Shown here: piece after piece, positions 56,895 to 64,000 of the stretch
How positions within the stretch are numbered: position 1 is the first letter of the stretch
Layout: every line of letters starts with the position of its first letter
Source: Scenedesmus sp. ARA3
Taxonomy: Eukaryota > Chlorophyta > Chlorophyceae > Sphaeropleales > Scenedesmaceae
Assembly (NCBI GenBank): GCA_004335835.1
Contig: RWJK01001651.1
Location: 18,440-82,439 of the forward strand
DNA length: 64,000 nucleotides
Direction of reading: 5' to 3'
Notes under the pieces: model-generated
What the model was told of the DNA's origin: nothing
Database searches by the model: none
What the model saw: only the letters and a program-made list of their open reading frames with translations
Made by a program: the position numbers and the translations under genes

Positions 56895-59800
56895 TTAGTC
56901 CACGTCGATCACGCGGCTCAGCTTCTGCACCCTGTTGAGCAGCAGGTCGCCGCGCTTGATGGCCTCCAGGTACAGCGCGTTCTTGGCATCAGGCCTGCAG
57001 GACAGCCAAAACAACTCATGAAGAAACCCATACAAAAAGCAGCCTGCGTTTGTCGTGATCAGCGCTTGACGGCCTCCAGGTACAGCGCCAGCAGGAGCGC
57101 CAGGCATCAGGAAAGTCACATCAAGAAACAGCAGCCAGCACATGATCAGCAGCGACTAGCATGCCTCTGAAGAAATGTCATGATGACCAATGCTAGTGCT
57201 CTATGACACCGCCGCACCTCTTGGTATCTATGGTGCCTGCCGCCTTGTCGATCTTGGCGCTGACGTGTAGTTCAGATGATAACAACAGTCATGACACCAG
57301 ATAATCTGCAAACCGCACCTCTTGGTCTCGATGATGCCTGCCACCTTGTCGATTTTGGCGCTGATGCGGCCAGCACAGATGAAGTCCGCCACCTGCGCAG
57401 CAGCAGCACAACATGTACTGTGACAGAACAAGCTGCGTAGCAAGCACAGCGTAGGAAGCCAGCACGATGCAACCAGCTGCGCCAGCATGAGTGCTGATGC
57501 ACGTCACACGTGTGCATCAGTTGGTGCCACAGGCGCTGTCAGCAGCCGGCACTGTCCACATGAAGTGGCACCACGAGGTGCGCCACCAACTGTTTGTTGC
57601 GTAACGCGTACAGCAGCCGCAGCAGCAGCAGCAGCGCAAAGCCGGCACCATATGAGACTGGTGTACACAATGATACACGTCATAAATGGTCACTAGGCTC
57701 ACCTCAGTGTCCAGGAAGGGCAGGCCCACATCGAATGCTGTGGCCATGGACTCCAGCGTGACGCTCTTGTAGCTCTCCAGGAACTGCGGCAAGATATGAC
57801 AAGACGGTAGCAGCAGGAGGGCAGCATACATGCAACAGCAGATCAGCAGCAGTGCGGGTGCATTTACAGAGCGGCATGACAGCCTTGTAGATATCTGGAA
57901 CTGCAGCATGGAAGGCAGCAAGAGCAGTCAGTACAGTGCATCATCAGCATTACACGCATGCTACCAGCTAAGCCAAAGGCAATGACAAGGGCGGACGCAG
58001 TCGTTCAAGGCAAGGAAAGGCAAGGCCAAAGCACTGACAAGGCAGGAGGCAGCACACGGTAGAATGCACAATTTGCTTTGTGACAGATTAGGCTGAAGTA
58101 GCATCTCAAAGAAGGCTCACCTGGTTGTAGGCCACCAGGCGCACCTCGCGCATGTAGTAGCGCACGTGCGGGTGCGTGTACATGTCGGCGCGGATGATGT
58201 CAATCACGCCCAGCAGCGACTGCGCCAACAGCAGCAGCAGCAGCAGCAGCAGGAGCAGCAGCAGCAGCGGTCAATGGGATAACAGGGGCCTGCTAGAGAG
58301 CACTCCTTACACAGACCGGGCTTCAAGGGAGCAGCAGCCAGCATGCAGCTGACCCTCACCACTAACAGCGCACCCTGCCCAAGTTCACACCTATGTTCAC
58401 AAAAGACTTCATGTGCTCACCCGAAAGAACTCCCTGTAGTTGCAGTCGTGCAGCGCGTTGAGGCAGGACTCCAGCGCCGGCACGTGCCCGATAACGCTGC
58501 GGATCTCTGGGCTGTCCACCACACGCTCCTTGAGCGCCACGCGGTCCAGGCTGACCAAGCTAGCCGCCACTGCGTAGCTCACGCAGCTTGTGTAGGTGAA
58601 CAGCTCCGACCTGCAAGAATTGTGGTAAAACGGTCACAAAAAGGGCAGTGTGTTGGTGCCAATTAATCCAGGCTGACCAGGCTTGCTGCATAGCTCACAC
58701 AGCTCGTGTAGGTGAACAGCTCCGACCTGCGGGAGCGGATACATAGAGCAGGTCACTTGAGCACAGACAATTTGTGGAGTGTGTCAGCGCCATGCAGCCC
58801 AGGCTGCGGCTACGTAGCTCACGCACGAAGTGTAGCTGCAGAGCTTCAGGCTGCAGAAAAGGCTAGTGATACAGGTGAGCAAAAGGCAACTGCTGGATCT
58901 CATGAAAGGCATCGTGAGTTCACAGCGGCAACCAGAGTGTGCCCTTCAGCATTCTATCCAGTGCCGGACAACTCCAACCCCAGACAATGAGGGCTGCAGA
59001 CACTTGCTGTGCTCACGTGGTGAAGGTCTGGATGGAGTCCAGCAGCAGCTCAGCGGCCCGCTTGAAGTCCCGGCTGTACATGGCAGCAACGCCCTCATAC
59101 ACCTGGCGGCAGCAGCAGCAGCAGCAGTAGTAGGATACTTAGACAAAGTAGTAACACAGGCAGGAGCGGCAGCGGGCTGATCCAGCATCCAAGTAGACCT
59201 TGATGCTTAGTCCTTGATGCTTGCTTTCAGCAACCACGAAACACCGATACGCCGGTTGGCAGCTTGCAGCTACGCGACAAGGAGTAGCATGCTGGGTGCT
59301 GAGCCAACAGGCCATACCTTGAGCTTGTTCTTGTGCTCCCAGTCGCCTCCCGCCTCGCAGATGGTCTTGGCATGCGCCAGCAGCTTCTTCACGCCGTGCC
59401 AGTCCTGGTACAGGATGGCCAGCCTGCAGCAGCACGATGATTGCATGCAAGCATGAGCGTAAACATTATATACACTGCAATGAAATGTGTGAACAGGCGC
59501 ACAGCAGCTGCGGTCCATCAATCCACACACGCCAAGGCCACGCAACCTGTATATGCACAGACAGCAATTTCTACCATTCTGCGCGCAGGAGACAACAGAA
59601 CAGCCGTCGCTGTGTCACCACTCAACCACGCACCGTATCTGCGCGAAGACCATGTCTGCCTTGGCGGCGCCACTGGCCGTCTTGCTTTCTGTGTCGCTGT
59701 AGGCTGCCGCTGTACTGACACAATGTCTACCTTGCCAAGAACTCACAACATCAACAGGAAAACCATATGCAAGGCTGAGTACACGACGGAGCGTGCGGAA

Positions 59801-61914
59801 GGAGCATCACCCGCTCACAGAAACCAAGGACAAGGAAAGGTAAGCCAGCACTCAACCAACAGCCACGCACCGTATCTGCGCGAAGACCATGTCTGCCTTA
59901 GCGGCGCCACTGGCAGTCTTGCTTTCTGTGTCGCTGTAGGCTGCTGCTGCGCCCTCGCGGTCCCCGATGCTGCCCAGGAACGCAGCCTTGGCGGCAAGTG
60001 CGTCGCGCACCTCGGTCTCGCCAAGGTTCTCTTCAGCATCCTGCAGAAAGATGATGACAGACAAAAAGGATCAGGCTTGAAAAGTGTGGCTATACCCAGC
60101 AAGTGCGTTGTGCGCCTGCGTTTCACCGAGGTTCTCTTCAGCATCCTGCAGGCATGACACAACCAGACAGACACAGACGCAAGGTTTGAACAAGGCCGCC
60201 GTAGCAGCGAGTGCGTCGCGCACCTCCGTCTCACCGAGGTTTTCCTCAGCATCCTGCAGTTGCCAAAGACAGACAGCAACACACATAAGGCTTGAGGAAC
60301 GCAGCCTTGGCGGCAAGTGCATCGCGCACCTCGGTCTTACCAAGGTTCTCCTCAGCATCCTGCAGCAAGCACACAACCAGAGAGACACAGACGCAAGGTT
60401 TGGACAAGGCCACCTTAGCGACAAGCGCGTCACGCACTGCAAATTCACACTGAAGTTCTCTTCAGCATCCTGCAGCAGTGACACGCGCAGACAGTAACAG
60501 ACACAAGGAGGCCCTGTCACACACTTGCTGCTGCATCGATGCTGCTGCTGCTGCTTGCACAAACGTCTGTGCACCAGCAGCACCTGCACGCCTGCCAGGG
60601 CAACGCGAGCCCGCAATGGCCCACACATTGCAGCCCCAACGCCACTGCTTGACTGTGTGTCAAACTAAACAAAGGGACAGCAACCACCTTTTGGAGCATG
60701 CCGTCCATTGATCTGCGGTGCATTTGAGGCGCACCTAGACTAATGAGGCTAATTCTCCCAGGTGCTTTGCGTTGCTGGCTTGGCGCTGACGTTAACAATT
60801 GTTGGTGTTTCCGATTGCTCCACTTGCTAGAGCATCCAACCCGCTATGCATGCAGCTTGACTTCGGCTTGCAGCTCTTGCATCTGCTTTGCATTGCTGGC
60901 CTGCACCTCCTGCAAGCCTGTCAGGCGCAAGTGCGCCCCCCGCCTCCGCCATTGCCCTATACAACTGCCGTCTTGCGCGCTGCGCATGAACTCCGCTGCA
61001 TCGGCTGCGCCCCTGCTAGACCATGTGCCAAACGTCATCAAAATGAGGTGGAATCCACACACCTCCCACACACTATCCACACACCATGCAAAGAGCCATG
61101 CATGTCCTTTGCAGTGCACACACCTTGATCTTTGCTGCAAGCTCCCCTAGCTGCTTTGCGTTGCTGGCCTGCATCTCCTGCAGCTTGCCCTGCTGTTGCA
61201 CTAAGTGTCAAACCAAGAAGCATCAAGCAAACATGATGCGAAATGGTTCTACTATGACATGCATGTGCAGCACACCTTGATCTTTGCTGCCAGCTCCTCC
61301 AGCTGCTTTGCATTGCTGGCCTGCATCTCCTGCAGCTTGCCCTGCTGCAGCTCCCAGCCCAGCTCCCCGCATAAGTGCTCGTAGTAAGGGGCCAGGCCTG
61401 CAGGACAAATGCAAATATGCACAAAAAGATGATGTTGTACAAGATTTTGTTGATGGCGTGAGTTGCAGGAACAGCAACACGAGGAAGGTGCAGCCCTGCT
61501 GCCCCAGAGCAGGCGATGCTGCTGCTTGCTGGGGTTGGTACAGCCAGCAGTCAAGACAAATCTGGCAAGAGGCTTGACGTTGAATATTAAAATACAATTG
61601 TGCTGAGATCACGAACATTGAGCCTGTGAGCTATGCCCAAACGCTTTTGAAAATACTAGTGCACCACAGAAGAGCAGCGCACACCTTTGCTGAAGATGGT
61701 TTGTAGGATCTGCGCCTGCAGCTTCGCTTTATCGACTCCAGCTATATCTGTCGACTTGAACAGGAAGACCTGCAAGGGTCCTGGCAGTTAGTACAGCTGC
61801 ACGGGATGCACAGCTAAAAGCCATCAGCAGTACTAGCTGCATGCTATCCCAACCCGGCACCTGCTGCGCTAGCTCAAGCCGAAAATCTTGCTTCTCTGAT
61901 TCGTTTTCTGTCAT
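56895..61914 (-). CDS. RPN7: 26S proteasome regulatory lid subunit RPN7 (PSMD6)
   Basis: Eleven exons (61861-61914, 61685-61769, 61276-61397, 59871-60040, 59318-59423, 59017-59102, 58421-58610, 58121-58219, 57703-57783, 57319-57392, 56895-56994) join in phase to 388 residues, the usual RPN7 length. Landmarks in order: [64 protein letters not shown], the PCI region with [40 protein letters not shown], and the closing [19 protein letters not shown]7 is one of the six PCI-domain subunits of the lid; it helps hold the lid to the base and supports deubiquitination of substrates. At least ten introns or intron halves here carry ghost exon ends, yet the full-length frame is intact. Confidence 0.95.
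56940..57370 (-). repeat. Ghost copies at the last two RPN7 exons
   Basis: Upstream of the terminal exon, a partial copy of its ALYLEA region lies at 57066-57105. Downstream of the exon ending at 57319, a copy of [15 protein letters not shown] with its GTGCGG donor lies at about 57212-57265. Confidence 0.85.
58540..58870 (-). repeat. Ghost copies of the 5' end of the RPN7 exon starting at 58610
   Basis: The segment [20 protein letters not shown] with its acceptor is copied upstream at about 58666-58730 and, more decayed, at 58795-58860. Confidence 0.88.
59629..60480 (-). repeat. Ghost copies of both ends of the central RPN7 exon
   Basis: The true exon is 59871-60040. Its 5' end ([19 protein letters not shown] after CTGCAG) recurs upstream at about 60107-60149, 60203-60258, 60292-60361 and 60410-60474. 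Its 3' end ([20 protein letters not shown] through the GTGCGT donor) recurs downstream at about 59629-59712. Confidence 0.93.
60850..61370 (-). repeat. Ghost copies of the 3' end of RPN7 exon 3
   Basis: [20 protein letters not shown] with its GTGTGC donor (true end 61276) is copied downstream at about 61130-61197 and, more diverged, at 60860-60925. Confidence 0.9.
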
Positions 61915-62473
61915 GATCGATGGCAAATGTGGCCAAGTCGAAGCGCTGGTGCAAAGTGAAGTCAGTTGCGGTGGGTGCAAGACGTTGTGCTGCCTACGTG
62001 AGTACTTTAGTGTCGTTTCAACCACTTGTAACCTTGATCTCCCGCTTAAGCATCGATCCATCCATCTACGTGCAGTACACGTCCCTCTCGTTGTGCACTG
62101 TTCTGGCTAGGGCTCAGTGCCTGGACGGGGAACCGCAGGTCGCCGCAAATCCAAACAAGAAACTCAACAATATACAACAGAAACAACATCAGTATGAAGC
62201 GTGTGTATTGCAGCTACACGTAATCGTGAACCCCCCAGGGGTGACCTGGCAAGACAGCAAATCTGCTTTGCTGAAGTGAGCTTTCCTACGCTAGCGTCGT
62301 TGGAAGCTTAGTACGTCGTGCAAGCATATGAAACAAGTTTAACACAACTACTCCGTATCAGCCGTGCGGTGAAGTGTAGCAGAAGCAGTAGCATGTCACA
62401 CTTCTCTGCCAGCTCAGGCCTTGGGCATGCTACCTGAACTCTAGGGCTGAGAGCGCCTTACAAGCAGACCATC
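61915..62473. promoter_or_regulatory. Divergent promoter region between RPN7 and L-asparaginase
   Basis: 559 bp separate two start codons facing away from each other. I see no exon, and no single TATA element stands out. Confidence 0.45.
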
Positions 62474-62729
62474 ATGTTACAAAAGGCTTTGATAGCATCC
62501 AGGGCATGCACTGCTGTGCACAGTGCCGCTTTAGGCAAAGCAGCGTGCCGCCAGTCATTCAGTCCTGGCACAATGCGTGCTGCTGGCTCATGGCCTGCAG
62601 CAGCCAGGCCTGCCACTCCGCACAGGCAGTTTGGCATGCGCTTTGCCAGCTGTCGCGCTGTCAAGCCAGCAGGAGCAATTGCAGTGCCTGCGATGCAGCT
62701 CAGCGACACTTGTGGGCATGAAGATATTT

Positions 62730-62779
<50 letters not shown>

Positions 62780-63951
62780 CGGCACCAGCTTGTATCAGCA
62801 GCAACAGCGGCGACTAATGCGGCTGCTGCGGCAGCAGATGCCGCATCTGCTGCGGAGCAGCCTCTCAACCCTAGAAGGCGTGTGCGAAGGAGCACCCGCT
62901 CTGCACGCCACACCCAAATCTTGAGCCCTGCTGAGCCATCTGCTGCACACTCCAATGAGGCTGCTGCTACTGCTGCTGCTGCTGCTGCTAGCGAAGCAGC
63001 TGCACAACATGCCAACAGCAGCGGCAGCAGCAGCGCTGCCACAAGCAGCAGCAGGAGCAGGAAGGCAGCAGCCCCTGCAAGCCGGCAAGCAGTGCAGCAA
63101 CATGCACGCAGCAGGCGCAGCACCAGCAGCGGCAGCAGCAATGGCCACAGCGGCAGCAACGGGGTTGTGAGGGAGGTTGTGCAGGGCCCACATGTGACTG
63201 TGAGGGAGGTTGTGCAGGGCCCACATGTGACTGTGCCGCAGCCGTTGCCACATGTGCTGATCCTGCACACAGGAGGCACGCTGGGCATGGACGTCAAGGT
63301 GGGCGCAAAGCTATGATTTTCAAACCTGATTTGAAATGCCAGATTGGCTACAAGTTGTATTCGTTTCGCCATGGTTCCACGCACCCTTATCCAGAGCAAA
63401 GGGGATGCTAGGAGTACAAGTGTTCTCAGCTGGTGCACTCTGTTAGAACAATGAGTGGTGCAGCTGGTGCATGCAGTGACGCTGCCTCCTGCAGCAGCGC
63501 CTGGTGCCTCGTGCGTATTGCACATGCACAAGGCACATCACACTGGATTAAGCAGACAGTAACGCGCCGCGCTAAACAGGAAAAAACTTTCCCAAGGTCT
63601 GCACAACATGTGACCATTGCATTACAAAGGTGTAATTTCACATGTTACAGGAGAGTTTTGACGTGGACCCAGAGGACCCCCACCACCTTCAAATCAAGAA
63701 GGGCACCGGCGGCATATACGGCGGTGAGCACTGCAGCGTTGGCATGCACGGTGGCCCACATGCTACCCTGCGACTTCTAGTCACATAGTATGTGTGGGCA
63801 GAGTCGAGAGATGTCGCTGCTGTGATGCTGATGTTGTCACAGTGCAGCTATGCTCCAGCTGCCCCTCGCAATGTGGCTGTGGGTGTAGCTGGCACTCCAA
63901 CACCAGCTTGTCTCACCTGCGCTCCTTCGCCTCTATCTCTGCTGCTGCTGC

Positions 63952-64000
<49 letters not shown>
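62474..64000 (+). CDS. L-asparaginase (AnsA-type), 5' part, probably organelle-targeted; runs off the window end
   Basis: Exon 1 (62474-63298) and exon 2 (63651-63723) are in phase; the remaining exons lie past 64000. LILHTGGTLGMD near residues 262-273 holds the TGGT motif of bacterial-type asparaginases, whose first Thr is the nucleophile. SFDVDPEDPHHLQIKKGTGG on exon 2 is the following conserved block. The enzyme hydrolyses asparagine to aspartate and ammonia. The first 75 residues are rich in Ala, Arg and Ser with no acidic residue, which fits a chloroplast or mitochondrial transit peptide. Residues about 80-250 are an unusual Ser/Ala/Gln low-complexity linker with a (AGC)14 Ser run and a perfect 33-bp duplication. 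The window ends in a CTG run that probably leads into the next 3' splice site. Confidence 0.82.
62735..62778 (+). repeat. (AGC)14 coding tract (poly-Ser) in the asparaginase linker
   Basis: In-frame AGC units encode about 15 consecutive Ser residues. Confidence 0.92.
63168..63233 (+). repeat. Perfect 33-bp tandem duplication within the coding sequence
   Basis: Two identical in-frame units encode VREVVQGPHVT twice in a row, just before the catalytic block. Confidence 0.95.
63939..64000 (+). repeat. CTG tract at the window end
   Basis: (CTG)4, CCG, then at least 15 CTG units continue to the last base. By analogy with other genes here it probably precedes a 3' splice site of the asparaginase gene. 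Confidence 0.9.

Overview
The window is nuclear DNA of a eukaryote and most resembles a chlorophyte green alga. That placement rests on GC-rich, intron-dense genes with GTGAGN/CAG splice sites, TGTAA elements about 80 bp past two stop codons, abundant CAG/CTG tracts encoding Gln, Ala and Ser runs, and protein families typical of algae and plants. A chlorophycean such as a Scenedesmus relative is my guess only. No prokaryotic genes, rRNA, tRNA or CRISPR arrays were found.

Layout. 1-1249 (-): secreted Cys-containing protein, truncated by the window edge. 2992-6514 (-): WD40 propeller protein. 7241-10521 (+): BuGZ/SUF4-type zinc-finger protein, divergent from the WD40 gene. 14171-16960 (-): ALY/REF mRNA-export adaptor. 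18182-26572 (+): 1,501-residue Gln/Arg-Ser-rich protein ending in a CCCH-like finger, divergent from ALY. 28299-32316 (+): type II membrane, GT61/EOGT-like glycosyltransferase. 34976-55606 (-): 19-exon gene for a coiled-coil plus double-PLAT protein of about 4,240 residues. 56895-61914 (-): proteasome lid subunit RPN7. 62474-end (+): L-asparaginase, truncated by the window end. In the main models, exon boundaries were placed by splice signals and every intron phase agrees; the exceptions are the first gene's later exons and the middle of the glycosyltransferase. The genes do not form one pathway, although ALY, the Arg-Ser-rich protein and the BuGZ/SUF4 protein all point to nuclear RNA or chromatin work.

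The most unusual feature runs through six of the genes: short segments spanning exon/intron borders have been tandemly copied, often several times, leaving 'ghost' exon ends in introns and just past terminal exons. Copies of an exon's 5' end always lie upstream of it and copies of its 3' end always lie downstream, usually with an intact splice site. A second pattern is that CTG runs on the coding strand sit just before 3' splice sites, while CAG/GCA/AGC runs sit inside exons. A third is a stretch of more than 1 kb of alternating purine-pyrimidine CA/CG DNA inside one intron of the giant gene.
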